Positions 38,805 through 47,639 of a stretch of DNA of 64,000 bases are shown here, piece after piece. This DNA comes from Bradyrhizobium diazoefficiens (GTDB lineage: Bacteria; Pseudomonadota; Alphaproteobacteria; Rhizobiales; Xanthobacteraceae), in NCBI RefSeq assembly GCF_016616885.1, contig NZ_CP067102.1:4554501-4618500 (forward strand), read 5' to 3'. Under the pieces are notes generated by a model that saw nothing but the letters and a program-made list of their open reading frames with translations, made no database searches and had not been told where the DNA came from. The position numbers were made by a program, and so were the translations under genes. Each line of letters opens with the position of its first letter. The first letter of the stretch is position 1.

Positions 38805-40406
38805 GTGGCTAGGAAAGATTTCCGCTTCGTCTCGCTTTTTCTGGCGTCGCTTTCGCTCCCCTTCGCAACGCCGCTCGCCGCGGACGAATTCCGCAGCCCC
38901 TCACTCACAGCCCTGCGCGTCGATTGGCGCGCAGCGCTCGACCAGCTCCGCACCGAGATCAATAGCCGCCCGCAGGTCGCCGGCGACTTCATCTTCGTGC
39001 CGCGCCGTTCGGTGCCGCGCTTCGATCCGCGCGCAATGCCGGCGCTGGTGCAGCTCAACGCGGTCTCCTCGCAGTTCTTCACCGGCATTGCCCGCAGCTC
39101 CGTTCCCGTGCTGCTGCCGTTCGATGCCGCCACCTATCTCGAGGCGCAACGCAGCGGCGCACAGGCCCCGCTGGCGCTGCCACGCTACCAGGCCGACTTC
39201 AACGCCGCCGACATGTTCGACGCGGGTCCCGCCGGCTACAGCGCAACTTTCTCGTTAGACCCCGGCGCCGGCGACGGCATGCCGTCGCGTACCTTCGCAA
39301 AGCCGGTCGAGGTGCAGATTACCGGATCCGCGCTCGTCTACGACATCGCCGATCCCGCCGGCGGCAAGGGCGAGCCGGTGAAGCCGCTAGCGACAATCTA
39401 CCCGGACCTGCGCAGATTCATCCGCGAAGGCTATGTGCGCTACGCCTTCACGCGCTTCGGCGCCGCCTATGTGGTGTCGATCCAGTGCCTGGACAGCGTC
39501 GCGAAGCCGCGGCGGCTCGCCTGCAAGGAAGCCTCCCCCGTTGCCGAGCGCTTCCTGAAGGCCCTGCACATCGCTGGCGGCCAGCGCATGCGGCCCCTGA
39601 TGGACGTTGCCTCTGATCTGATCGATCGCGCGGCCGCTCGTTCGGCGGATTTCAGCTACCGGCCGAGCGGCGACATCATCCCGAACACCGGCTATCGCAA
39701 ACAGGGCGGCCACCCCGATGCGATGGCCTATGCGCAGATCCGCTTCCCGCTCGAGAGGGCACCGGCCTTCGTGCATTCGCAATCCTACGCCAGCCGCGAC
39801 AAGGACGATCGCCCGACCGCCTATCCCTGGCGCGACAATTTCTGCGAGTCGCGCAGCTTCGAGGTCTGGCAGTGCGGCGGCGGCTATGGCCACCAGGGCG
39901 AGGACATCCGCGCCGCCGACTGCCCTTCTCCAGGTGACAGCCGCGAGCCCTGCGATCACAAGCAGCGCGGGGTCGTTGCCGTGCGCGACGCCGTCGTGAT
40001 CCGTGCCTCCAAGGACCAGGCTGCGACGCTGGAGGTCAACAGCCGCACCGAGCACATCCGCTTCCGCTACATGCACATGAATCCGCAGGCGTTGAACGCC
40101 GACGGAGTGCTCAATGGCCGCATCGTCGCCGAAGGCGAGAAGATCGGCGTGATCTCGAACTATCTCGATCACCCCGCGGGTACGTCGATGCACCTGCATT
40201 TTGACGTCCAGGTGTTCACCCGCGACGGCTGGATCTGGGTCAGCCCCTACGTCACGCTGGTCTCGGCCTATGAGCGCCTGATCCGCGCCCGAGGCCGCGA
40301 GGTGGGCCCGGAGATCGCAAGCACCCCGCAGCCCGTCGCACACACGCTGCCCGAGGATGTCATCAAACCCGATCAGCGCGAGGGATCGAGCAGCGAAGAG
40401 AACTGA
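38805..40406 (+). CDS. Secreted M23-family peptidase
   Basis: 533 aa from GTG 38805. Signal peptide FVSLFLASLSLPFATPLAA. A long N-terminal region of unknown fold (FVPRRSVPRFDPRAMPALVQ onward) precedes a C-terminal LytM/M23 domain. CGGGYGHQGEDIRAADC supplies the first zinc His and Asp, and GTSMHLHFDVQVFTRDGWIW the HxH motif. It may cleave peptidoglycan cross-links. Two Cys pairs around the GHQGEDIRAADC segment suggest disulphides in the periplasm. It follows efp by 39 bp, so cotranscription is possible. Confidence 0.82.
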   Translation: MARKDFRFVSLFLASLSLPFATPLAADEFRSPSLTALRVDWRAALDQLRTEINSRPQVAGDFIFVPRRSVPRFDPRAMPALVQLNAVSSQFFTGIARSSVPVLLPFDAATYLEAQRSGAQAPLALPRYQADFNAADMFDAGPAGYSATFSLDPGAGDGMPSRTFAKPVEVQITGSALVYDIADPAGGKGEPVKPLATIYPDLRRFIREGYVRYAFTRFGAAYVVSIQCLDSVAKPRRLACKEASPVAERFLKALHIAGGQRMRPLMDVASDLIDRAAARSADFSYRPSGDIIPNTGYRKQGGHPDAMAYAQIRFPLERAPAFVHSQSYASRDKDDRPTAYPWRDNFCESRSFEVWQCGGGYGHQGEDIRAADCPSPGDSREPCDHKQRGVVAVRDAVVIRASKDQAATLEVNSRTEHIRFRYMHMNPQALNADGVLNGRIVAEGEKIGVISNYLDHPAGTSMHLHFDVQVFTRDGWIWVSPYVTLVSAYERLIRARGREVGPEIASTPQPVAHTLPEDVIKPDQREGSSSEEN

Positions 40407-40466
40407 GCGGGCACCGTCGATCGTAACTCGGATGAGCGAAGTGGCATCCGGGTTACGATAAGCCAG

Positions 40467-40970
40467 CTAGTCCAGATACGTCGTGAGCTGCGCACCCTCA
40501 TCCGCCACGAACACGGCGATCAGTTCGGCCGGTTCCGTGGTGCTGGCGTTGGCAGAGACCAGATGCGTCCCTCCCGGCGGCTCGAAGAAGGACTGACCGA
40601 CACCGAATGTCTCAACCGGGCCGCCCCCGAGCTGGGAGCGGATCTCGCCCTTGGTAATGTAGGCCGTCACCGAGCCGGCATGCCGGTGCGGTCGCGAAAA
40701 CCCGCCAGGACCGTAGAACACGCGCACGATGGTGACGCGCTTGCCCGGTACGTTGGGCAATGCGTAGGAGCCGATCGGCTCGACCTTGTCGAGCGGCGAG
40801 CTTTCCGCGGCGGTGGCGCAGAGCGGAGCGAGTGCGCCCGATACGGCGTCCATCGTCACCGGCAGTACCTTGCCGATCGCAAGCGCGCAGGCGAGCCCGC
40901 CGACGACGGCCAGCGCCATCGAGCGCAATGGCACAGGGCGCGGCATAGTGGCCAAATTCATTGCAGTCAT
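40467..40970 (-). CDS. Membrane-anchored cupin-domain protein
   Basis: 167 aa from ATG 40968-40970 with GGGGAGG upstream. One N-terminal membrane helix (MALAVVGGLACALAIGKVLP), then a single cupin barrel with metal-ligand motif 1 GGFSRPHRHAGSVTAYITKG E and motif 2 FFEPPGGTHLVSANAS. Second gene of a two-gene unit with the AhpD-like gene (21 bp apart). The function of such exported cupins is unknown; a redox or small-molecule sensing role is plausible. Confidence 0.82.
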   Translation of the reverse strand: MTAMNLATMPRPVPLRSMALAVVGGLACALAIGKVLPVTMDAVSGALAPLCATAAESSPLDKVEPIGSYALPNVPGKRVTIVRVFYGPGGFSRPHRHAGSVTAYITKGEIRSQLGGGPVETFGVGQSFFEPPGGTHLVSANASTTEPAELIAVFVADEGAQLTTYLD

Positions 40971-40991
40971 GACAACCTCCCCTCGTAGCAA

Positions 40992-41465
40992 TCAGGACGC
41001 CGCGGCATTCACCTGCCGCTTCGCCGGCGTCCAGCGGAAGGCCGCGCCAAAACGGTTCCAGACGTTGATCGAGGCGACTGCCGACGTCAGGTACATCAGT
41101 TCGGTCTCGGAGAATTCGCGCTGCACCTCATCATAGACCTCGTCGCCGAAGCCGTCGGGCAGCAGGGTCAGTGCCTCGGCCCACGCCAGCGCGGCGCGCT
41201 CGCGCGCCGAATAGATCGGGGCCTCGCGCCAAACCGCGACCAGATGGAGCTTGTCCGCGGGCACGCCGAGCCGCTCCGAGAGAAGAACATGATGCTGCAC
41301 GCAGAAGGCGCAGCCGTTGATCTGCGAGGCGCGCAGCTTGACGAGCTCGAGCAGCTGCTTGTCGAGGCCGGCCTTGGCCGCAACCTGTCCCAGTGCCAGC
41401 ACCAGATCGTAGGCGTCCGGCGCAATCTTCTTGAAATCCTCGTACTCGCTGCGGGCGTGTGCCAT
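40992..41465 (-). CDS. Carboxymuconolactone decarboxylase/AhpD-like protein
   Basis: 157 aa, all helical. The redox motif CAFCVQHH (CxxCxxxH type) follows LLELVKLRASQINGCAFC, as in AhpD and related alkylhydroperoxidase-like proteins. LGVPADKLHLVAVW and FSETELMYLTSAVASINVWN are typical family segments. It probably acts as a peroxidase or disulphide reductase rather than a decarboxylase. First gene of a unit with the cupin gene, divergent from a MarR regulator across a palindromic AT-rich operator. Confidence 0.88.
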   Translation of the reverse strand: MAHARSEYEDFKKIAPDAYDLVLALGQVAAKAGLDKQLLELVKLRASQINGCAFCVQHHVLLSERLGVPADKLHLVAVWREAPIYSARERAALAWAEALTLLPDGFGDEVYDEVQREFSETELMYLTSAVASINVWNRFGAAFRWTPAKRQVNAAAS

Positions 41466-41484
41466 TGCCGTTCACCTCGTGATA

Positions 41485-41509
41485 TTATAAGAATACTTAT
41501 ATCTTATAA
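41485..41509. promoter_or_regulatory. Inverted-repeat operator between marR and the AhpD-like operon
   Basis: TTATAAG (41485-41491) and CTTATAA (41503-41509) form a dyad in the 54-bp divergent gap. ATACTTATAT lies between, and AAGAGCTCTT follows. The strongly AT-rich dyad is typical for MarR-family binding and overlaps where both promoters must be. Confidence 0.7.
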
Positions 41510-41519
41510 GAGCTCTTAC

Positions 41520-42053
41520 ATGGCACGCAAGCCTGCCGACATCACAAGATCGCAAACAGGACGGAAGACGTTCGGGCCAACCAAGGATGGCCCGGTACAC
41601 GTGCCCGCCGCCGGCGAAGGCAAGCGCGGCGAGCAAGGCTATCTCGGCTATCTCCTGCGCCAGGCCCACGCCGCGGTGCGGCTGAAGATGGAACGCACGC
41701 TGGCCGACCTCGGCGTCACCTCGCCGCAATTCGCCGTGCTGACCATGCTGAACGCCTATCCCGGACTATCAGGCGCCGATGTCGCCCGCCTCACCTTCCT
41801 GACGCCGCAGACTGTCGGCGTCATTATCCGCAACCTCGAGCGCGACGGCGCGATCCTGATGACGCCGCATCCCGTTCACGGCCGCATCCAGCAATGGACA
41901 CTGACACCGCGCGGCGCGACACTGCTGAAATCGTGCCGGGACCGTGTGCTCGAACTGGAGAAGCGCCTAGCGACGGGGCTCGACGGCAAGGCTGAAGTCA
42001 CTGTCCGCCGTTGGCTTGCTAGCATCGCAGCCGATCTGCAGGACGAGACGTAG
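41520..42053 (+). CDS. MarR-family transcriptional regulator
   Basis: 177 aa from ATG 41520. A ~35-residue basic extension precedes the winged helix (GYLGYLLRQAHAAVRLKMER; LGVTSPQFAVLTMLNAYPGL; SGADVARLTFLTPQTVGVII recognition helix; GAILMTPHPVHGRIQQWTLT wing). It is divergent from the AhpD-like/cupin pair and presumably represses it through the palindrome in the shared gap, responding to an oxidant or phenolic ligand, as relatives do. Confidence 0.88.
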   Translation: MARKPADITRSQTGRKTFGPTKDGPVHVPAAGEGKRGEQGYLGYLLRQAHAAVRLKMERTLADLGVTSPQFAVLTMLNAYPGLSGADVARLTFLTPQTVGVIIRNLERDGAILMTPHPVHGRIQQWTLTPRGATLLKSCRDRVLELEKRLATGLDGKAEVTVRRWLASIAADLQDET

Positions 42054-42144
42054 TCGCCTCCTCCGTCGCCGCCGTCACCTCCGTCGGCATCCCCGTAATC
42101 GGCGCAGGCTTAAAGTCGGGGCTTGAACCTCCCGAGAGGCTGCC

Positions 42145-42396
42145 CTATCCGCCCTTCAACGTTTTCTTAACTTCACCATCCGGCCACGCCTCACCAGCCG
42201 CGATGACCCGGACACGGGTTCTGTCCGCGGCATTCACCAACACATGCGAACTCATCCGGTCGCCGCTCGGCTCCAGTTGCAAATCGGTTTCAGGCTTCCA
42301 GCTCAGCGTTGTCGCGAGATCGCCGGCAAAAATCTGCCAGCACGATCCGTCGTCGAGCTCGACGACATGGCTTTCCGCATGCGCGCGTATCTTCAT
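42145..42396 (-). CDS. Small hypothetical protein (83 aa)
   Basis: ATG 42394-42396 (MKIRAHAESHVVELDDGSCW) to a stop at 42145, ending EVKKTLKGG. Predicted all-beta with alternating strands (QIFAGDLATTLSWKPETDLQ; MSSHVLVNAADRTRVRVIAA). The longer open frame is low-quality shadow of the transglycosylase leader. No family recognised, but codon use and composition support it. Confidence 0.6.
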   Translation of the reverse strand: MKIRAHAESHVVELDDGSCWQIFAGDLATTLSWKPETDLQLEPSGDRMSSHVLVNAADRTRVRVIAAGEAWPDGEVKKTLKGG

Positions 42397-42543
42397 CACA
42401 CCCCGAAATCTCGTTGAAAAAGGCGGGCCCGGAGGGGAATGCGGGACTGCGACGCTTTGTTCCGGGAAACAGACGTCCAAAGCTTGTTCCTGCTGTTCCA
42501 GGAACCGAGTCACAGGAGCCATGTTTCCCGCTACAATGCATGC

Positions 42544-43773
42544 ATGAAACAAGCTGATTCCTCGGTCCGTCACACCCGCCGCACCCTGCTGCAATCGACG
42601 CTTGGTGCAGCGGCTCTGCTCGCCTTGCCGACGAGCGTCTTCGCCTCGCCGCCCGGCTTCGACGAATGGCGCGAAGGTTTTCGCGCGCGGGCGCTGGCCA
42701 AGGGTATTTCGGCTGCGACCTGGCAGCGCGCGATGGCGCGGATCGAGCCCGACATGAGCGTATTCAAGCAGATGCGCAACCAGCCCGAATTCCACGAGCA
42801 GGTCTGGCAATACATCAACCGCCGCGTCTCCGACTGGCGCATCATCAATGGCAAGATCGCGCTGAAGAACAACGAGGCGCTGCTCGCGCGCATCGAACGC
42901 GATTTCGGCGTCGAGCGCGGCACACTGCTAGCGCTGTGGGGCGTAGAGTCCGCCTACGGCGATCCGCTGGTGCAGCAGAACCACATGACACCGGTGTTTC
43001 CCTCGCTCGCCGCGCTCGCCTGGAACGAGCCGCGCCGCAAGGCCTATTGGGAGACCGAGCTGATCAACGCACTGCGCATCGTCGACAAGGGTTGGAGCAC
43101 GTCCGAGGAGATGCAGGGATCATGGGCCGGCGCGATGGGGCATTCGCAGTGGATGCCGGAGGTCTGGCTCAATGTCGGCATCGACTATGACGGTGACGGC
43201 AAGGTTTCGCCGTTCGGCAAGCCCGACGACGCGCTGGGTTCGACGGCAAAATATCTCGTCAATCGCGGCAAATGGCACCGCGGCGAGCACTGGGGCTATG
43301 AGGTGCGCGCATCCGGCGAGATGAGCGGCAGCCGCACCTACGCGGCGTGGCAGGCGGCCGGCGTCACCCGCGCCGACGGCCAGCCATTCCCGCAACCGAA
43401 TGCGACCGCGCAGATGTGGACGCCTGTTGCGGGCGGACCGACCTTCCTGCTCGGACCCAACTTCTATTCGGTGAAGAGCTACAATCCCTCGATGAATTAT
43501 GCGCTCGCGATCTGCCATCTCGGCGACCGCTGCCTGGGTGCGCCGCCGTTCATTCAGCCCTTCCCCGGCTCCGAGCGCGTGCTGACGCTCGCCGAGGTGC
43601 AGGAGATGCAGACGCGGCTGACCAAGGCCGGCTTCGATACCGGCGGCACCGACGGCCGCGTCGGCAACGACACCATGAAGGCAATCAAGGATTTTCAGCA
43701 GCGCGCCGGGATCACGCCCGCCGATGGTTATGGCGGGCTGAAGGTGCTGGCGAAGCTGCGGCAGGGATCGTAG
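42544..43773 (+). CDS. Lytic murein transglycosylase (MltB type) with PG-binding domain
   Basis: 409 aa from ATG 42544. A twin-arginine-like leader (RHTRRTLLQSTLGAAALLAL) ends at VFA-SPPG. The SLT_2 domain follows (FDEWREGFRARALAKGISAA; LALWGVESAYGDPLVQQNH with the catalytic Glu; GSWAGAMGHSQWMPEVWLNV; DALGSTAKYLVNRGKW). A C-terminal peptidoglycan-binding domain closes it (LTLAEVQEMQTRLTKAGFDT; DGRVGNDTMKAIKDFQQRAG). It cleaves glycan strands to anhydro-muropeptides in the periplasm. Confidence 0.92.
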   Translation: MKQADSSVRHTRRTLLQSTLGAAALLALPTSVFASPPGFDEWREGFRARALAKGISAATWQRAMARIEPDMSVFKQMRNQPEFHEQVWQYINRRVSDWRIINGKIALKNNEALLARIERDFGVERGTLLALWGVESAYGDPLVQQNHMTPVFPSLAALAWNEPRRKAYWETELINALRIVDKGWSTSEEMQGSWAGAMGHSQWMPEVWLNVGIDYDGDGKVSPFGKPDDALGSTAKYLVNRGKWHRGEHWGYEVRASGEMSGSRTYAAWQAAGVTRADGQPFPQPNATAQMWTPVAGGPTFLLGPNFYSVKSYNPSMNYALAICHLGDRCLGAPPFIQPFPGSERVLTLAEVQEMQTRLTKAGFDTGGTDGRVGNDTMKAIKDFQQRAGITPADGYGGLKVLAKLRQGS

Positions 43774-43779
43774 ACGGCC

Positions 43780-44571
43780 TCAGTGCCGGTACTGCGGCTC
43801 TTCCGCATCGAGCTGGCGGCGGATTGCGGCGAGATGCAGTCGCGCGGATTCGGAATCGCCTTCGCGCATCTGCTTGTAGGTTTCGGCCGCAATCGCGGGA
43901 TCGACCGGCAGCACCTTCCGTCCGGTCGACATCGCCAGCACCTGCACCTCGGCGGCGCGTTCGAGGTAGTAGAGATCGTCCCAGGCTTCCGCAATCGTCG
44001 GCGCCAGCACCATCACGCCGTGATGCTTCATGAAGACGATGTCGGCATCGCCGACGGCTGACGCGATGCGCGCGCCTTCGCGGTTGTCGAGCGCGAGGCC
44101 GTTGTAATCGCGGTCGACCGCAGTACGGCCATAGAATTTCAGCGCGGTCTGCCCGGCCCAGATCAGGGGATCGCCCTCGGTCATCGACAATGCGGTCGCA
44201 TACGGCATGTGGGTGTGGAAGGCGACCTTCGCGCGCGGCAGGCGCTTGTGCATCTCGGCGTGGATGTAGAACGCAGTCGCCTCGGGCTCGCCTTCGCCAT
44301 CTAGCACGTGGCCGTGGAAGTCGCAGATCAGGAGTTTTGAAGCCGTCAGCTCGCGGAAGGCGTAGCCGTAGGGGTTGACCAGGAAGAGATCGTCATGGCC
44401 GGGCACCACGGCCGAAAAATGGTTGCAGATGCCTTCCTCGAAACCATTGCGCGCGGCCATCCGGAAACAGGCGGCGAGATCCTCGCGCGCAGTGCGGATC
44501 GCATCGGTCGCGAGGTCCGGCCGGTTCGAGCGGACGGGCGCGGGTGAGGAGGCGTGAAGGCTGTGCGCCAT
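43780..44571 (-). CDS. Class II aldolase/adducin family protein
   Basis: 263 aa. The metal-binding class II aldolase fold: RNGFEEGICNHFSAVVPGHD with the Asn/His loop, VAFHTHMPYATALSMTEGDP with the HxH pair, and IVFMKHHGVMVLAPTIAEAW with the third His. It resembles the fuculose-phosphate-aldolase-like proteins of unknown substrate in Rhizobiales. Convergent with the transglycosylase gene (6-bp gap). Confidence 0.88.
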   Translation of the reverse strand: MAHSLHASSPAPVRSNRPDLATDAIRTAREDLAACFRMAARNGFEEGICNHFSAVVPGHDDLFLVNPYGYAFRELTASKLLICDFHGHVLDGEGEPEATAFYIHAEMHKRLPRAKVAFHTHMPYATALSMTEGDPLIWAGQTALKFYGRTAVDRDYNGLALDNREGARIASAVGDADIVFMKHHGVMVLAPTIAEAWDDLYYLERAAEVQVLAMSTGRKVLPVDPAIAAETYKQMREGDSESARLHLAAIRRQLDAEEPQYRH

Positions 44572-44667
44572 GGCGAAGGAGACCTCTTTCGGGCAGGAGA
44601 CGCCAGCGTTTTACAGGGCCGACGCGCGCGGGTCAGCCCCTGCGACCGCCACCCTGCCCTGCGCGCC

Positions 44668-45477
44668 TCACGCCCGCCGCGGCACGCCGCCGGCATTCAT
44701 GCCGCCGTCGATGACGAGCTCGCTGCCTGTGACGTAGCGCGAGGCATCTGAGGCCAGATACAGCACGCCGGAGGCGATCTCCGCGGCCTGGCCTGCGCGA
44801 CCAAGCGGGGTTGCGACCTTGGCGCGCTCCTCTGGATCGATTGGCGCGTTCTGGCCTGCGCCCGTCGCCCCGGTCGGGATCTTGCCCCAGATCGGCGTGT
44901 CGATGATGCCTGGATGCACGGAGTTGACACGGATGCCGTCGCCAGCCGCCGCGCACTCCATCGCGATCGATTTGGCGAACAAGCGCACGCCGCCTTTGGT
45001 TGCCGAATAGGCCGACAGCCCCGGCGCGCCGCGCAGGCCCGCCAGCGAAGACATCATGACGATCGAGCCGCCGCCATGCTTGCGCATCAAGGGCAGGCAA
45101 TGTTTGACTGAGAGAAACACGCCATCAAGATTGATCGCATTCTGCTTGCGCCAATCAGAGAGAGTCATGTCGACGATCGAGGGCACGGCAATGCCGATAC
45201 CGGCATTTGAGACCATGATGTCGAGCCGGCCGTAGCGCTTCGCGATCTCTGCAACAATCTCGATCCAACGCTCCTCTCTGGTAACGTCCTGCTCCAGGAA
45301 GATCGCCTTGCCGCCGGCCTTGGCGATGCGCTTGGCAAGCTCGGGACCGCGCAGCACGTCGATGTCGGTCGCGATGACGGTCGCGCCCTCGCGCGCGAAC
45401 AGCTCGACGATGGCTTCGCCAATGCCGGACGCGCCGCCCGTCACCAGCGCGACCTTGCCCTCAACCTGCCCCGCCAT
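44668..45477 (-). CDS. Short-chain dehydrogenase/reductase
   Basis: 269 aa from ATG 45475-45477 with AAAGGGAG upstream; GTG 45483 is an alternative. Classical SDR: cofactor loop TGGASGIGEAIVELF, Asp after beta2 (ATDIDVL, favouring NAD), NAG motif in MVSNAGIGIAVPS, Ser in MMSSLAGLRGAPG and catalytic YSATKGG, ending SELVIDGGMNAGG. Substrate unknown. Located 96 bp upstream of the aldolase on the same strand order, so the two may be cotranscribed. Confidence 0.9.
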   Translation of the reverse strand: MAGQVEGKVALVTGGASGIGEAIVELFAREGATVIATDIDVLRGPELAKRIAKAGGKAIFLEQDVTREERWIEIVAEIAKRYGRLDIMVSNAGIGIAVPSIVDMTLSDWRKQNAINLDGVFLSVKHCLPLMRKHGGGSIVMMSSLAGLRGAPGLSAYSATKGGVRLFAKSIAMECAAAGDGIRVNSVHPGIIDTPIWGKIPTGATGAGQNAPIDPEERAKVATPLGRAGQAAEIASGVLYLASDASRYVTGSELVIDGGMNAGGVPRRA

Positions 45478-45510
45478 GTTCACTCCCTTTCTTCTTGTTG
45501 TTTGCGGCCG

Positions 45511-47352
45511 TTACCTGATCACGGATGGCCCCTGGTCCGGTAGTGCGACGTCCACGACGCGAAACTGCACGCGCTCGGCGCCCTGGTAGCGATCGACCGA
45601 CAGCGAGCCCGCGACATGCAGCTGCTGGCCGCGATTGGCAACAAGCGCATTGCCGAGCTTTTGCCCGACCGAACGGAACGCGATGCCATTGACGATGGCG
45701 CCGTCGCCCGACTTGAAGCGCAGCCTCAAATGCGCCTGTCCGACCTCGTCGGCAAAGACGAGCTGATGCGCCGGCAGCGCCAACACGGCTTCCGGATTGC
45801 CGCTGCCGAACGGACCTGCGCGGTTGAGTGTGGCCGCAAGCTCCGTCGTTACCGCCCGCGCAGAGATCGCGCCGTCGATGTAGAGCTCATTGACGTGACG
45901 GGCCTCGGCGACGTCTTGCGCCAGCGCGTTCTCCAGATAGGCGCGGAATTCGGCGAGCTTCTCCTTTCGAAGTGTCACGCCAGCAGCCATCGCGTGACCG
46001 CCGCCCTTGAGCAGGATGCCGTCGGAGACCGCCTGCCGCACCGCCTTGCCGAGATCGACGCCGGCGATTGAGCGGCCCGAGCCGGTGCCGATGCCGCCGG
46101 GCTCGAGCGCAATCGCAAAGACCGGCCGCGAGAACTTCTCTTTCAGGCGGGAAGCGACGAGGCCGACCACGCCGGGATGCCAGCCTTCGGACGCGGTGAC
46201 GATGATGCCGAGCTTGTCTTCCAGCCCGATCGAGGCGAGCGCCTCGGCTTCGGCCTGCGCTTCGGCGGCCTGCTCGATGACGCGGCGCTCGCTGTTGAGA
46301 CGGTCGAGTTCGGCGGCGATCCGCGCGGCCTCGACGTTATCGCCTTCCAGCAAAAGCCGCACGCCGAGATCGGCGCGGCCGATGCGGCCGCCCGCATTGA
46401 CGCGCGGTCCCAGCATGAAGCCGAGATGCCAGGCCTCCGGCGGGCCGTTGAGCCGTGCCACGTCCATCAGCGCGGTATGCCCGACATGGTCGCGCCGCCG
46501 CATCGCGATCAGACCTTTGGCGACGAAGGCGCGGTTCAGGCCGACCAGCGGCGCGACGTCCGCGACGGTGCCGAGTGCCACGTGATGCAGCACGCCGAGC
46601 AGATCGGGCTCGGGCATCTCCGCGTTCCAGAAGCTGCGCTGGCGCAGCTCGCGATTGACCGCGACCAGCGTCACCAGCACGAGGCCGACGGCGGCGAGAT
46701 GGCCGAGGCCGGAGAGATCGTCGAGCCTGTTCGGATTGACCAGCGCATCCACCTCCGGCAGCTCCGTGCCGGCCTGGTGATGATCGATCACGACGACGGA
46801 CATGCCGAGGCGCTTGGCTTCGGCCAGCGGCTCGATGCTGGTGGTGCCGCAATCGACGGTGACGAGCAACGTGGCGCCCTTGGCCGCCAGCCCGCGGACC
46901 GCTTCGACGTTGGGGCCGTAGCCTTCAAAAATGCGATCGGGAATGTGGATCAGCGGATCGAGCCCGCAATGGCGCAGATGCCAGGCGAGCAGCGCTGCCG
47001 AGGTCGCGCCGTCGACGTCGTAGTCGCCGAAGATCGCGACCGTCTCGCCCTTCGCTGCCGCATCGGCGATGCGCTTTGCGGCGGCTTCCATCTCCGTCAC
47101 CGTGAAGGGATCCGGCAGCAGCTTTCGGATGGTCGGATCGAGGAAGTCAGGCACCGTGTCGATGTCGACACCGCGGCCGGCCAGCACCCGCGCCAGCAAT
47201 TCCGGCAGCTGATGGCGCTGCACGATGGCCAGCGCCGTGGCGGCGCCGCGTGCGTCCAGCCGGTTGCGCCAGAGCTTATCGGTGAGCGAACGCCCCACGC
47301 CCAGGAAGGCCTGGGGCATTTCGACGGGCAAGGCGCTGGCGGGGGGCGTCAT
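45511..47352 (-). CDS. recJ: Single-stranded-DNA exonuclease RecJ
   Basis: 613 aa from ATG 47350-47352. The DHH phosphoesterase core has IFGDYDVDGATSAALLAWHL (motif I), LVTVDCGTTSIEPLAEAKRL (II), VVVIDHHQAG (DHH, III) and LGTVADVAPLVGLNRA (IV). DHHA1 follows (WHPGVVGLVASRLKEKFSRP; GTGSGRSIAGVDLGKAV; LLKGGGHAMAAGVTLRKEKL), then the OB-fold (AHLRLRFKSGDGAIVNGIAF). It is a 5'-3' exonuclease in recombination and mismatch repair. Confidence 0.95.
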   Translation of the reverse strand: MTPPASALPVEMPQAFLGVGRSLTDKLWRNRLDARGAATALAIVQRHQLPELLARVLAGRGVDIDTVPDFLDPTIRKLLPDPFTVTEMEAAAKRIADAAAKGETVAIFGDYDVDGATSAALLAWHLRHCGLDPLIHIPDRIFEGYGPNVEAVRGLAAKGATLLVTVDCGTTSIEPLAEAKRLGMSVVVIDHHQAGTELPEVDALVNPNRLDDLSGLGHLAAVGLVLVTLVAVNRELRQRSFWNAEMPEPDLLGVLHHVALGTVADVAPLVGLNRAFVAKGLIAMRRRDHVGHTALMDVARLNGPPEAWHLGFMLGPRVNAGGRIGRADLGVRLLLEGDNVEAARIAAELDRLNSERRVIEQAAEAQAEAEALASIGLEDKLGIIVTASEGWHPGVVGLVASRLKEKFSRPVFAIALEPGGIGTGSGRSIAGVDLGKAVRQAVSDGILLKGGGHAMAAGVTLRKEKLAEFRAYLENALAQDVAEARHVNELYIDGAISARAVTTELAATLNRAGPFGSGNPEAVLALPAHQLVFADEVGQAHLRLRFKSGDGAIVNGIAFRSVGQKLGNALVANRGQQLHVAGSLSVDRYQGAERVQFRVVDVALPDQGPSVIR

Positions 47353-47639
47353 GACGAGAGGCAATCTGTTGAGACTCCGAGGCCCGGACGATCACGCGAG
47401 GCGCCCGGTCACTGGCTTAAGGGGATTGGCCGGGAAACCCCGGGCATTTGCAACGGCCACGGCCCACAAAGCGGTGGATGGCTAGCCGACCGGCCGGAGT
47501 GACTATCATTTGGGCATTCCGCGGAATAGCAAATTAAGCAGGCGTTAGGTTGAATCTTAGAAAAAGACTCGTATTCGATCTGTAAGTGATTGTTCCGGGT
47601 TCGTTGCAGGTCAGGCCTCATTGCCAAGGGAAGTTCCCG

